Source of the DNA: Sorghum bicolor
Taxonomy: Eukaryota > Streptophyta > Magnoliopsida > Poales > Poaceae
Length of the DNA: 64,000 nt
Direction: 5' to 3'
Assembly (NCBI RefSeq): GCF_000003195.3
Contig: NC_012874.2
Span: forward strand, 59,003,448 to 59,067,447
Shown here: positions 10,318 through 22,523 of the stretch, one piece after another
Numbering within the stretch: the stretch's first letter is position 1
Layout of the letters: the number at the start of each line of letters is the position of its first letter
The notes under the pieces: generated by a model
Told to the model about the DNA's origin: nothing
The model's database searches: none
The model's input: the letters and a program-made list of their open reading frames with translations, nothing else
Made by a program: the position numbers and the translations under genes

Positions 10318-13245
10318 TGTGACATCCAAATATAAGGATAAATTTGAGTACAATAAACCTTATGTGCGCTCCAGAAATAGTCGCGCACATAAATCGACAA
10401 ATTACAAAAGTATCATCACAAGTGTGTTACATAACGATTATTACAACCACGAACATCAAAGTCTGCAACAAACGGAAATAAAACTCATAACTAGCTATGA
10501 TTTGGTAGCTCCAACACAGGGACGACCGACTGGGAGATCGCCAGCCTAGAAGTCCTCCGGGAATTTCTCGTAGAAGCAGTCATTTGTTACCCATCCGGGA
10601 TTTTGTCCAAAAAAAAATATAGAGACAAGCGTAAGTACATCTCGTACTCCGCAAGCATAACATAGGATTTTATGCGGCTCAAAAAGGTCAGACACTGGCT
10701 ACTGCAGTTAGCATTTTAATTAGTCAATGTTTTAATCCTATTTAATCATAAGTTATGCTTAAGCTCCCGATTAGCCCAAATGAGTACATGATAATAACAC
10801 CGCTAACCTTCATGGCTAACACCATCACCATCACGGTTAAACCACATTAATCATCACGATCAATGCGTCATATTTCCATGTGTCATTCCTCCATAACCAT
10901 CCACACCCAACTATTCCGTAAGGGTCCTAGGCCACTCATGTCCGAGAGCACGGCTAGTATACCAGTTTGATCAATCTGGTCAGAGGTGTGCACTTTTCCC
11001 GTAAGTCATGTTACCCATATGCCCGGGGTTTGCAAGACCCACTAACACTGCCAAGGTGAGCGGGCAAGGAACACTATGAAGCCTTTCATAGGCCTCGTCT
11101 AACCAGTTAGGACCGCGAGGTTTCCTCGGCAGGCAGATATAGAGGACCCCCTTTCCTATGGCACATTTCCATCACGGCTATACACATAGGAACAGAAGCA
11201 GTTCTATACCCAAAGTGGCAAGCCCCTCTTGCGCCCTTTCGGGTAACCTCTAACCAGCTAGATGAGATCCTACTACTGAGCTAAAGTTAGAGCCATATAA
11301 CCATCACGGTTGCACTGTAAGTCCCGGATAGTCGCTTACAGAGAAGACCTTACGGAGGGTCTAGGTCAACGTGACCGAAGTCAATTGCACCATAGCCCTT
11401 TTCCCAATCATTTGTCATCATATTTATTAAAGTCAGAGTGGTAGTAAAGTCTCAATTAATTTAGAGCACTAGCAAAGCTACCCATATGCAAATGCAATCT
11501 ACCCATAGGTGTCATAAATATATAGTCAGGTAGCTAGGATGTCCTTAGGGTTGTCAAAATTAGACACATGCATATGCGTAATTAATTAAGTGAATAGGTG
11601 TACAAGGGAAACCCATGTTATACTTGCCTTCGGTGAAGGAAAGCTGCTGCTGGTCCTGCTGCTCCTCGAAGTAAAACGGATCACCCACGGTCACGTCACC
11701 GTCTGCGCTCGATCGGCACCACACAACAATACACATCCAGGTTCAATCATACAAGCAAACAATCCTTTAATTAGAACAGTACACCAACAGATCAAAAACT
11801 AAATAAAATATTTAAAATCAGAACCTACGTTTCGCTACGAGCACATAGATATGAAGATCACGAAAATCGGAGCTAAGACGACCAAGTTACGAATTTACAG
11901 CGATTTCCTATAGCCATTTAATTAATTAAACCTAACCCTGAAAGTGAAAAGTTGCAAACTACAGTAACAGTGGTATTATCATGTAGAGAATTTAATTACG
12001 AATCTAACGCAATTTGAGTGGGTCAAATCGGAGCTAAAACGATTATTTTATAGCCAAAACAAGTTCAGTGGCAAAACTGTAAATTTCTGAAAGCGCATTT
12101 TAACCTAAACCGATGGAAAATACGTTTTCTAAATGGCAAAGCGTAATCTGTGAAATACGCTAAGGACTGCGGCCGAATTTGGAAATCTGGGAGGGGTTCT
12201 TTAAGCAAAATTGCCCCTAAGGGGTACGGGGCGCTCTCGACCGTCCGATTGGAAACGGACGCGCGAGATTAGAAGCAGAGATGAGAGAGAGGGGAAGAGA
12301 GGCGCGCCGGCCGGAGGGGAGGAAGAGCGCGGCGGCGCCGCCATGGCCGACAGCCAAAGCTCGCCGGAGAAACCCACTAGAGCGCTACGGAGCACCATTT
12401 TCAAAACCGACTGCACGGGGAGATAGAGGGGGGCGAGGGGAGCTCGAATCCAACCGTTGCGCGGCCGGGGAGGGGCCCGAGCAGCCCGCGCCATGGCCGA
12501 CGGCGGAGAACTCCTCCAACGTGTGCAGCCGGGGCGCTAGAGAACCCCGTTTGGCTCGGCAAAAGGATGAGGAGAGAGCGGGAGGGGAGGGGAAGCTCAC
12601 CAACGCGAGGAAACGCGGCGAAAAGGCTCCAATCGGAGGGACGACGCGCGGCGACGCTTGCTGCTCCGGTAGAACGAGAGGAAACAGAGGCGAGGAGAGG
12701 GAATGGGGGAGAAAGAGCAGGGCTTGGGCGCGGGGGCTCTTCAAAAACTTCCGAGGCGCGGGGGAGGGAGAGGGGATCGTGGGCGCGGGGAGCGGGCGCG
12801 GCGGTTTCAGCAGAGAGAGGGAGAGGGAAGCGGGGGCGGTTGGGGAAGGAGAAGCTGACAGGCGGGCCCGGCCTATCAGCGGGAGAGAGAGAGAGGGCGA
12901 AGGGAGGGGGCCGGCTGGGCCTGGCTCAAGAGGAAGAAAGGGGGCGCGCAGGGGAGCTAGGCCAAAAGGCCGAAAAGAAGGAAGGGGGGAAATTCCATTT
13001 CCTTTTTCAAACAAATTTTCAATGCATTTTCTAATTGGATTTTTAATCAAATTGATATTTGTTTTCAAAACATTCATCACATAAAAGAAATGCACCAGCA
13101 TGTATGCAACATAAAATATTATTCTAAACTTATATTTAATTTTATTTTTCCAAAATTTATTATTTTTCTATATTGAAATGCTCACAAAATAATTCATTAA
13201 ATTCAATTCATCTATTTTAAATAAATAAAATTTTTGGGTGTTACA
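10318..13245 (-). mobile_element. solo LTR of the Tekay-type gypsy family, TSD GAAAG
   Basis: A 2928-bp sequence with ends TGTGACATCC and GGGTGTTACA, homologous along its whole length to the two LTRs of the element at 24612-36816. It is flanked by perfect 5-bp duplications GAAAG (10313-10317 and 13246-13250), which shows that a full element inserted and then lost its interior and one LTR by LTR-LTR recombination. Orientation is taken from the full-length copy. The GC-rich GA-biased stretch 12200-13000 gives long spurious open frames on both strands. Confidence 0.9.
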
Positions 13246-13250
13246 GAAAG

Positions 13251-13929
13251 ATCGATCTCCTGTGCCAGCTAATTCTAATAAGGTGTGGATTTCGCTTGAC
13301 ATAATTAAGGCGACAATCGACTTTTAAGGGGTCGAAGTTTTTTATTTTTTTTGGAACGAGCGAGTATTCCCGTTGGTTTCAATAGGAACGGGGATATATC
13401 CTTCTCGTTTCAAAAAAAACGGGTGGACGTTTTTGTACAATCACCCCTATTTTCTTTTGGCTTTGTTTTTCCATGGTTGTGTGGGAGTGACTGCATGCAT
13501 GCATGTGTTTAAATTGTGGTTGTCTGTCTTTCATGTGTGTAAATCACGGCAATTACGAATCTAGAGCAAACTAACGGTGATGTACTTGCCTTGTTGGTAT
13601 ACCTATGCTACAATAAATACATATATAGTGAAATTTTAGGGGAAAAAAACTATTGCTTTAACAAATTTTAAGGGTGTATTTCACAAAAAAAACTTTTGAT
13701 TTCCACATGCACTCAGCGCAAGCGGTTCTCCAATCCGCGTGTGGAAAGGGATTGGGAACCACCTGTAGTAGTTCTGTGTACTAGTGGTTTGCCCCTTAAT
13801 CAGGGTCACTCAAATGTGAACCCTACCGCAGTAAGTGGAGTCGTTGTCCTCGTGATTGGGCTAAAGCTTGTCAATTTCTACTTTCCTAGATAATACTACT
13901 GCATATTTCTATTGCTACATATGCACGAA
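13251..13929. other. intergenic, nothing recognised
   Basis: AT-rich sequence without convincing coding, RNA or repeat signals. Short open frames (for example 13373-13564) have no recognisable motifs. Confidence 0.4.
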
Positions 13930-16900
13930 CACTACTGGAATCGCACGCTTTGCCTAGTGTCTAGGACACTCGACAAACGGTAAAAAACACTCGGCAAACC
14001 GTTTGCCGAGTGCCACACTCGGCAAAGCGGAGACGGCAAAAAGAATAACGACAAAGCAGGCTTTGCCGAGTGTCTTTTTTCGTGCACTGGGCAAAGTCTT
14101 TGCCGAGTGCCCGTTTGACACTTGGGAAACAAAAGTAACGGAAGATCACGGTTTACCGAGTGTCTACAACCAAACACTCGGCAAAGACAATTTTTTTAAA
14201 AAAAATAATTTTTTGGTTTGCCGAGTGTCTTTCTTGGGACACTAGGCAAATTACCAAGTTTGCCTAGTGCCTTGGACACGATACTCGGCAAAGCCATCAG
14301 GTTTGCCTAGTGTCCTGGCCTGGACACTCAGCAAACCATTTTTTCCATGTGTCCAATGCAGTCCTTTGCCGAGTGTTATGGCCAAAAGACTCGGCGAAGA
14401 GTGCATGTGCCGAGCGCAGCACTCGGCAAAGTGACCAGAACTATTTTTTTTAATCGTTTTTATCCGTTCCATCCAGACAAACAAAAAATATGTATAGCAG
14501 ACATCACTGACATGATATATATATCACAGACATCACATACATATCACAAACATCACATAAGTCATAGTATATCATAATAAGTTCACAAATAATCTCAGTG
14601 CTCCATCATTCACCATAAGAAGTGCAAATAAAAGTACCATTAACAACTACAAGTATCATCACGAACAACGAGGCTGATTTGGTGAAGGATTTGTAGCATG
14701 AGGCACTTCATTCGATGCCGCCGATTGATTCTGCAGAAAGGAGAAGGGATTACATATGTGAGACAAGATAAGGCCCAGTTTGGAAAAAAAGAATGCAAAA
14801 CAAAGGAATGAAAGAAAATACATGAATATAAAAGGAATAGAGGTGTAAAACAAAGGATTAGAAACACACAGGAATTTTGTAGAAACGAGTGTTTGGAACA
14901 CAGGAATACTAATAGCATCAAAGACTATTCGTTTGTGCTAAACACAATTGTTTAGATTAAGTATGAGCTAATTACTTCTTTACAAAGCAACATATAGAAG
15001 TTAAAAAAAATGATATGTCTTGGACGAGCCCATATGGTTGTGCATGCAGGTAGGGATCAGGAAGTAGCACATGCTGTGCATGCAGGTAAGAAGGGAGTAT
15101 GCAGATTAGTACGTAGCTTATGCAGTTGTGCTAGTTTGGAAACTTAAAACTTTTTTTCTAGTTTATGTCTGTTATTTATACTTTGTGGCTTTATAAAAAC
15201 AAGGTTTTTCTTTGTAAAAAAAGATAACCTGAAAAACTAGGTTCGAAGTATTGTTGTGGTTTGACTGTAAACATGAACATATAACCCACCAGGAGGTGGA
15301 GGTAGAGCGAATCGCCCAGGTGGTGGCGGCGTGCGTCCCATCGGGCATGCCACGAGCGCCGAGCAGGGACGCGCCGAAGGGGAGGGTCGCGAGCGCCGAG
15401 CAGAGATACCGTCCCGCTAGGGATGCGCCGCCGCTTCAGTGGTGTCTGAGGGCGTGCGGCTGCGGCGGCAGAGGCGGTGGTGGGGCTGGAGTGGGTGTCG
15501 AGGGCGGGCGCGGCTCCGGCGGTCGGGGGCGGGCGCAGATCTGACGAGCCGCCGGCAAGGGGCGGGCCAGGCGGCCTTACGAGCGGCGGCGGCCGAGAGC
15601 AGGCGACGGTGCGTGCTGAGGTCTAGCGTGCGGCAAGGCAAAAGTGTGTGGACCTGATGGCTTGCGGCAAGGCCAATCCGTGATTTGAGTCTGATTGGAA
15701 GGAGGCTTTGCCGAGTGTTCTGATGTGACACTCGGCAAAGTGTTTTCTTCTTTTTTTATATATATAAAAAAATCAAATACAAACATATGGTTGTGACTAA
15801 TTAACTTTTAAAATAACTTGTTAAATGTATATTCAAAGCTTATACGAATATTTGGCCATTATTTCATACGGTTACATTTAGCTTTAATTCTATTTATCGG
15901 AATTATAAAATTCTGTAATTGCAGTTAACAAAATAAAATTAGCAAACGAATCCAAAAAAATACCAAAGTTTCACAAGAAACAATCTTTGTCGACTATTCA
16001 CTATATAAAAAGGTTTTGAAGTGAAACTCCAACTCGACAATAAAATTGACATCCGATCTTACCGGATCCCACTCAACTATATAAAACTTCTTCGGAGATG
16101 TACTGATTTCTAAACATCGTATGTGACAACTTTCACGAAACATTCTCAAACTTTTATCACAGACTCCACATATGATATCATGATATTTTAACAAATATCA
16201 TGTTTTTCAGATGTTGATTGGGTTTTATATAATTTAAAATAAACTCGGCCACAAGTCCGTGCTCATGCTTCATAAGCAAGATGTTTAAAATTTGATGTAA
16301 CTTTCTAGATTTTAACTTTAATCGATTTAAAATAATATGAATATCATTTTTCATTTATTTTTTTAAATTATTCGAACCACTTGTAGTTCATATTTGAGTT
16401 ATCTCTAAAAATTTAACTAAATGAGGTAAATTAACTAAATATAGCAAATAGATTGAGAAAGGTACCAACATTTCACATGGATTCAAGATTACTGTATAAC
16501 ATTAGTAGAAAAAGTTTGGAGGCCAAAAGAAAATAAAAAATAAAAAGTTTGCCGAGTGTCGGCATAAAACACTAGGCAAATCTGTAACTTTGCGGAGTGT
16601 CACGAAGAAACACTAGGCAAAATGTAAACTTTGCCTAGTGCATGCGCACAACACTAGGCAAAATGACCGTTTTGCCGAGTGTGAGACGGAACACTCGGCA
16701 AAGCCTAACGGCACGAGTGTGAGACGGAACACTCGGCAAAGCCTAACGGCACGTTAGCCACCGTTGCCTGACTAGTGCCTTTGCCAAGTGTATGACTTTG
16801 CCTAGTGTCGGACACTATGTAAGAGCTGGTTTGCCGAGTGTCGATGTTTGCCTAGTGTTTGGCACTAGGCAAACTATCGATTTACCGTATGCTTCGGTTT

Positions 16901-17001
16901 GCCGAGGGCTACACTCGGCAAACTACTCCATTGCCGAGTGCCCAATAAATTGCACTAGGCAAAGTGTGCGACACTAGGCAAAGAAGGAATCTCCGGTAGT
17001 G
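13930..17001. mobile_element. non-autonomous CACTA (En/Spm) element, 3072 bp, TSD GAA
   Basis: It begins CACTACTGGAATC and ends, on the complement, CACTACCGGAGATTC, with the 3-bp duplication GAA on both sides (13927-13929, 17002-17004). Both ends carry dense subterminal repeats of a 12-mer in two versions, TTTGCCGAGTGT and TTTGCCTAGTGT, in both orientations (about 13950-14440 and 15705-15745 plus 16545-16980). No transposase is present, so it depends on an element elsewhere. The interior has a GC-rich block (15290-15650) that could be captured sequence and a short repeat near 14770-14905 with GCCCAGTTTGG / CGAGTGTTTGG ends that may be a small MITE. Confidence 0.92.
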
Positions 17002-17213
17002 GAAGAGTTACATATATATATATAGCCCATGAGTGACGTTATCACTAGTTTTTTGAGCGGCAAATACTTTGTGATATAGATAACTTTCACTATTTTAAGA
17101 TAATTTATAACTTAAAAAAATTAGTAGTGTGACAAGTGTCAAGTGCTACACTAAACGATCTATTGCAAAGTATAGGACATGACATGACATTATTTAATAC
17201 CTAGATATATACA

Positions 17214-17463
17214 CTCCCTTTATATCCATAAAGAAGTCGTTTTGGACAAGGTTTAAGTCAAATATTGGGAATATAAACTATGAATAACTTTTAAGTTGTT
17301 GAGTTTGAAAATATAAAAACTATATAAATAAATTTGTCTTGAAAAATACTTTCATAAAAATATATATATGCCACTTTTGATAAATAATTTTATAAAAATA
17401 AAGAAGTCAAAGTTAGGCTTAGGACAGTGTCTTAAAAGACTCTCTTTATGGATATGAAGGGAG
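17214..17463. mobile_element. Stowaway-type MITE, about 250 bp
   Basis: Inverted ends CTCCCTTTATATCCATAAAG and (complement) CTCCCTTCATATCCATAAAG. TA flanks the right side and CA, apparently a mutated TA, the left. AT-rich with no ORF. The CTCCCT ends with a TA target are typical of Tc1/mariner-derived Stowaway MITEs of grasses. Confidence 0.8.
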
Positions 17464-17486
17464 TACATAGTAAAATTATTGTGTTA

Positions 17487-18158
17487 CACTAGTTACATAA
17501 TTAAAAAATAATCTAAGTATAGTATAACTATATAAATACATCATTCATTATAAATAGATAGATGATGTGGAAGGTGACAATAAAAAACCTAACTATCATA
17601 TAATTAAAAAAATCAACAATTATCTCTCTACATAAATATACAAGAACACACCATTGGTTTAATCTTGTAAAAACTAGCTAAATTGAGAAGCAAACATGTT
17701 GAGAGACATTATCCAACCATATTAAACAACCCCATCTAACTATATCAACAAATCAAGACAAAAAGCTAGCTATTCTTCTCTCTCACTCATGGTGAAACCC
17801 TAGATCCAAAAAGTGGCTCAAATTGAGCTAGAATGAGCAAATTGAGGCAATAGGGACATAAACTAACCTCTTTTAGCAACCTCCTTCCTAGAAATGAAGA
17901 TCAAAACCTCCCCCTTGTATTTTGAGAAATCTGGAACTCCAAAATCGCCCCCAATAGAAGATGGGTGCGAGATACTGTTCTGGTCGGGGAGGAAGAAGGG
18001 GTATTTATACAGAGATAACACAGGCGGTGTGGTAAATTGTTTCCCAGTGCGGCTGGACTAACTCTGACACCGCCCTATTGATACCACAGGCGCGTCGTAA
18101 CTGGAACCGCCTGTGGTATAAAAAGGGGGCGCCAGCTATGAGCCTGATTCTACTAGTG
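17487..18158. mobile_element. mini-CACTA element, 672 bp, TSD TTA
   Basis: Ends CACTAGTTAC and (complement) CACTAGTAGAATCAGG, with TTA on both sides (17484-17486, 18159-18161). The right subterminal region has inverted copies of a CCGCCTGTGGTAT motif (about 18015-18125), like known CACTA subterminal repeats. The left end lacks such repeats and matches for only about seven bases, so the left boundary is less certain than the right. Confidence 0.55.
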
Positions 18159-18161
18159 TTA

Positions 18162-19039
18162 GAAACGTTAAAAGATCTTATAATTTGAAACGCTGGTAGG
18201 ACATAGTAAAATGTTTCACTCCAATTTACTATGAAGGTGGTGGTATTTGTATTTCCATGCGTGTTTTAACTTTGAATAATATAAGAGCTGAGTGATGTTG
18301 ACACCCATATATATATAGACACGCTGTCGGCGTACGTGCAGCGCAGGTGCACAGCCGTGAGCCGTATGCTGCAGCTACTCACAGCGAACACACTCGTCCC
18401 GTGCCGGCGTGTGCCGTGGAGTGATTTCAACCGCCGGTCAGGTCGTCACTACCGGTTTCCATCGTCAGCCGGTCAGCCACACGTGATCACGTGGGAATAT
18501 TCAAAGTCTAACCAATGGGATAGTTTTTGGCTTTTCTTCTTCTTTCACCACCCTACTAATTTATTGCCTATTTTCCTTTTTATATTTTTCTTTGCGTCGA
18601 AGTGTGGCGCACGACTCCTTAATTTAGTTTATCTCGGTAAATTTCATGGTAATAACCGGCTTGTTTGAAAATGGTGGATTATTGCGTGGGATGGGCCAAA
18701 CTTGGAGATATGACAATTACTATCATATTCACTACTAGGTACTCCCATTCTAAATTATGTCATTTTGGCTTTTCTAAATTCATGGTTATTGCTGCGTATG
18801 TATTTTTTTATAAAAAAGAAATATATTAATATCACACATTCTATATTAATTAATGCATATGGCTGTTCGTTATTACAAGCAGGAGAGCAACGGTCCACGA
18901 AATCTCAAAAGCGAAGTTTTGAGCCATGGAGAAAACAAAAAAGTGTTTCCAAAAACCACAATTAAAAGCAAGTCTATTACTAAAACTCTAGTCATGTCTT
19001 GCAAACACCTCCATCGTAATTATCTCAATAGTCATGCAT
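18162..19039. other. intergenic; double G-box palindrome at 18480-18493
   Basis: A GC-richer stretch at 18320-18500 includes the perfect 14-bp palindrome CACGTGATCACGTG (two G-boxes, 18480-18493) and a TATATATATA run at 18308-18317. The plus-strand open frame 18336-18668 has no recognisable domain. I cannot support a gene. Confidence 0.4.
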
Positions 19040-19185
19040 ACCATCTTTATCAAACGGCAATCGTCCTCCTTCTATAGTAGGAACCACTAAGTCTCTCTGG
19101 AGATAACCTAGTAAGATGGTGTTGCAACCTTGTCAAACACGATATTATTCCGAGTTAACCATATTTGCCCTACAAAAAGAACTCA
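19040..19185 (-). pseudogene. LINE C-terminal relic
   Basis: On the minus strand one frame reads VGQIWLTRNNIVFDKVATPS, then stops and VISRET, W and F. This resembles the W-x-L-W-x-x-R-N-x-x-V-F motif near the end of plant LINE reverse-transcriptase proteins. In-frame stops mark it as dead. The extent is approximate. Confidence 0.4.
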
Positions 19186-19189
19186 TATG

Positions 19190-19908
19190 TATTAAAAGAT
19201 ATGTATCTTAAGAAGCTAAAAGAATCTATCGTTTGAAATGAATTTGCCAAGTGTCAAAATAATTTAATTTGGCAATACTGGTCAGTGTATTTATGTATAG
19301 GAAATCGGATAGGTAGCCCATAAGACACAAGAATGAGGCTAGTTTAGGCACATGGTGCACTATGTCATGTTTGAAGTAGCTCTTGTATGCTTAGTTATAG
19401 GGATTTTTGACTGTAGCCATGCACTAGAATGTCAAGGACTGGATCCCAATCGAGGGGCGGGGGTCTCTATCCATCCTTATATAATCCGAGGGTAGAGTTA
19501 CGGTGGATCTAATTGGTTAACAAATATGTTTCCTAGTTTGTTAAATGGAAAGCATAACAAAATAATTCGATCTTATTGTCTAGATATGATGGCGCTAGAT
19601 ATCCTTGGAATAAATTGATCTCCAAGCCTGCCAATGCACCGGGCATGTGTGTACCTCATTCCTCATTGTCCTCAGCCCTATAAACAGGCATGGGCTGGAT
19701 ATACGGCTGGTGAAGTATCCTAGGCAAATATATACGATATAATAAATTACATTTAGATACAAATGTAGAATTAAAACTTTTTGCACATCATCCATAATTT
19801 TTTAGATTGATGATGAAGTGGATCAAGAATTGTTTCTACATTAGTGGAGGCAAAAATTAATTAATTTTTTAGGGCCATGTGTTGAGATTTAGTTTTTTTG
19901 GACAATGA
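19190..19908. other. intergenic, nothing recognised
   Basis: No coding or repeat structure that I can support. Short open frames (for example 19795-19595 minus) lack motifs. Confidence 0.35.
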
Positions 19909-20538
19909 TGTTGGTGGGAGCCCATATGGTATATGAGCCAAGTCTGCCTCAAGAAGAGACCCTACTGAATGCTAGTGTAGTGGCTTATAAAATCAATCCC
20001 CACCAAGGGGCTGCATGTNNNNNNNNNNNNNNNNNNNNNNNNNNNNNNNNNNNNNNNNNNNNNNNNNNNNNNNNNNNNNNNNNNNNNNNNNNNNNNNNNN
20101 NNNNNNNNNNNNNNNNNNNNNNNNNNNNNNNNNNTCCCTCTAGCGTGTTGGAACCTCCATCACAGAGCCTTCTCCATGGAACCTTTGCATGGAACATTCA
20201 CCGGACCCCTGCACGATACTTTTGTCGGAGGACTTCCGCATGGAGCCTTCATTAGGGAGCCTCCACAGATACCTTTATTGTGAGACCTCTGCACGTAGCC
20301 TTCAACACAAGATCTTTGCATGGGGCCTTCACGTTGGACCTCTGTATGGGACCTTCGTGGGGGACCTCCGCATGGGACCTTCATCGCAAGACCTCTTGAT
20401 GGGACCTTTGTTACATGACCTCCACGCAAGACCATACGTCGGAGGACCTCCGCGTGGAACCTTTACCAGGGGATCTTCAGGTAGCCTTATCCAAGGAACC
20501 TTCTTTTCTTGACCCTCTTTAGGACAGTTGTTCCAACA
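19909..20538. mobile_element. solo LTR of a small uncharacterised LTR family, copy A (contains gap)
   Basis: It runs from TGTTGGTGGGAG to GTTGTTCCAACA (inverted TGTTGG...CCAACA termini), flanked by AATGA and AATAA, a near-perfect 5-bp duplication. Inside are a TATA motif (CTTATAAAATC near 19983) and a degenerate tandem array of about 20-26-bp units of the form CCTCCGCATGGGACCTTCAT (20150-20490). It is homologous to 37619-38046. About 116 bases are missing as N. Confidence 0.6.
20019..20134. other. assembly gap (116 N)
   Basis: A run of N inside the solo LTR, at the start of its repetitive half. The array length in this copy is therefore unknown. Confidence 1.
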
Positions 20539-20592
20539 AATAACGCAATTATCTAAAGTTGATGGGGTTTGTAGTTTATTAGTTAGTTTTGA

Positions 20593-21128
20593 AAAAAAGA
20601 CCAAGTTACTCCATCCAAATTTAGCCTATGTCCTGATAACCCCACTAAACTAACATTTGATCCAATTTACTCCCTCCATCTATTTCAGTTGGTCTAGTTT
20701 ACCCTTTAATATGAATTGTTATTTTTGTTTATCCACGAATACATGAGTTTCAATATCGATTTTTTGTGAGGTGATAAATAAGGACATCACATGTTATTAT
20801 GCCAAAAAAATATATCTTACATTTTCACCACAATTTTGATAGCTTAGGAAGTTTGATAGTAAATTAACACTGGAGATAATGTTGTGCAAAACATAATGTT
20901 GAAAAAATACATAATGTATTTATCCAACACAAACTATCATGTCCTCTATAACCTCATAAATTTGAAACTAAATTGTAAATTATACATAGAGGAGCAAAAA
21001 ATAAAAATCTTTTTAAGATGTAAATTGGACCAATTGAAATAGTTGGAGAGAGTGAATTGGACCAAATGCTTGTTTAAGGGGTTATTTGGACATACACCAA
21101 ACTTAAGGTTAGTAATTTGGACTTTTTT
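20593..21128. mobile_element. long-TIR foldback element, about 535 bp
   Basis: The first about 110 bp and last about 110 bp are inverted, diverged copies of each other (left CCAAGTTACTCCATCCAAAT; right, complement, CCAAATTACTAACCTTAAGT; then CCAATTTACTCC against CCAATTCACTCT). The middle is AT-rich with no ORF. Long inverted arms without coding capacity fit a foldback or Mutator-like MITE. No target duplication was identified, so the superfamily stays open. Confidence 0.7.
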
Positions 21129-21843
21129 CATTCATTTTTAAATAGAGATTTTGTTTGCATGAACAATGTGTGCAATATTAATAGGTTTCAACTAAATTAT
21201 TTCAAATTTATTGATTAAAAATTGTAAAGTGAATAGAAAATAATTGTTTAAGTAGGGATCCTTCTGTATACTAATTACTGTTACTTATACCAACTATATT
21301 TTTTATTTGATATCATAAAAGATGGATAGGAACTCATGGATGTATGGTTCAACATGGTGAAGGTTGCTTGGAATATAGACATATAGTGATGGATTTCTAG
21401 ACAGACCATTCGATAGCAACACTTGCGAAACCTACCCAGAAAATTGATTTTTGATCTTGAGTAAAATTCAGCTACGTGCGAGCTTGTGACGGGATATATA
21501 GGTAAATATTGAGATTGTATCCTGGCTCTCTAAATAAACAGGGACGTGCATACGCCGCTATAACTAAGCTGGTGCACAGTCAGCATAACGCCTTAAAGTC
21601 AAGTGCGTGGATGAGAAAAACCTGTCGCGTTGCGCGTGCACTGGCTATATACACGTGAGTTTACTTAGTCGATGGTTAACTCTTCCGTTATCGATAACAG
21701 TCTTACTAAGACCACTTTCTTAGTCTTACCACGTGATGAGACTGTTGTGTCTCCAGGGAAACTTTTTTTTGCGTATCTTATTGGAAACCTACAAAAATCT
21801 CACTGCTGATTGAAGCACTTTGCGCTTATTGTATATTTGTTTC
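21129..21843. other. intergenic, nothing recognised
   Basis: No convincing gene, RNA or repeat seen. Confidence 0.35.
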
Positions 21844-22518
21844 TGTTGGGGACTCGGCCACGTCTTCTCCCCCAGCTGCGTCAGGAGATTGCCACCATCG
21901 AAAACCTCTGTGCCCCGGATCTTCGGATGTAAAGGAATGAAGGTCCCGAGAAGACCTAACGCTAATGCAATTTGTGTGGCGTGTTATGCATGCAGGGACC
22001 CGACCGGCGTTGAGGATCACGGAGGAAGGGGGACGAATCCTTCGGATTCCGCCCGACAAAAGATGCGCCGAGTACAACTAGGGGCGAGCCGGAATACCAA
22101 GGGGAAGTAGACGGATGACATCCGGCGTTCTTGTGGCGAAGGCTTCGCGGCTTCCAATGCAAGTCGTCCGAAGGTTCAGGCTCCGGCAGGGCCAAGGCAC
22201 CGATCGAAAGGCGTGCTTAGAGCTCACAATTTGAAATTACTCAAGTGACCCTATGAACTGAAGACTATAGTGATAGAATATGCTAGAATATTATATCACT
22301 GTCACAGGTCATTCTTGTAATATACCTAGATCAGCATCCACGCTCTATATAAAGGGGATGTAAATGCTCATGGCAGAAGAGAGTTAAGATCATTTATTAT
22401 TGTTCCGCTTGTCCTTGGGCAACGTGCCTGCGGGTCATTACACTCAAGCCGTTCACAGCTGCGAGTGAGCAGGCTCTTTTCTCCGTTCTATCTGGAGGTG
22501 CCCTGGCACATTCCAACA
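21844..22518 (+). mobile_element. solo LTR, 675 bp, TSD GTTTC
   Basis: It starts TGTTGGGGACTCGG and ends CACATTCCAACA, with perfect 5-bp duplications GTTTC on both sides (21839-21843, 22519-22523). TATATAAA at 22346-22353 marks the plus strand as the transcribed one. The short open frames inside are not coding. No internal region remains, so copia or gypsy cannot be decided. Confidence 0.85.
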
Positions 22519-22523
22519 GTTTC

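Noticed and set aside
12201..13101. Long open frames on both strands in GC-rich sequence (also 26431-27411, 35692-36717 and 44616-45384)
   Set aside because: They lie in the GC-rich, GA-biased core of the gypsy LTRs, overlap on both strands in several frames and have low-complexity products. They are composition artefacts.
13932..17001. Direct repeats spaced like a CRISPR array
   Set aside because: The 12-mers are inverted as well as direct, irregularly spaced, and bounded by CACTA ends with a 3-bp duplication in a plant genome.
19905..20255. Frame running through the N gap
   Set aside because: It contains unknown sequence and lies in a degenerate tandem array of an LTR; no coding evidence.
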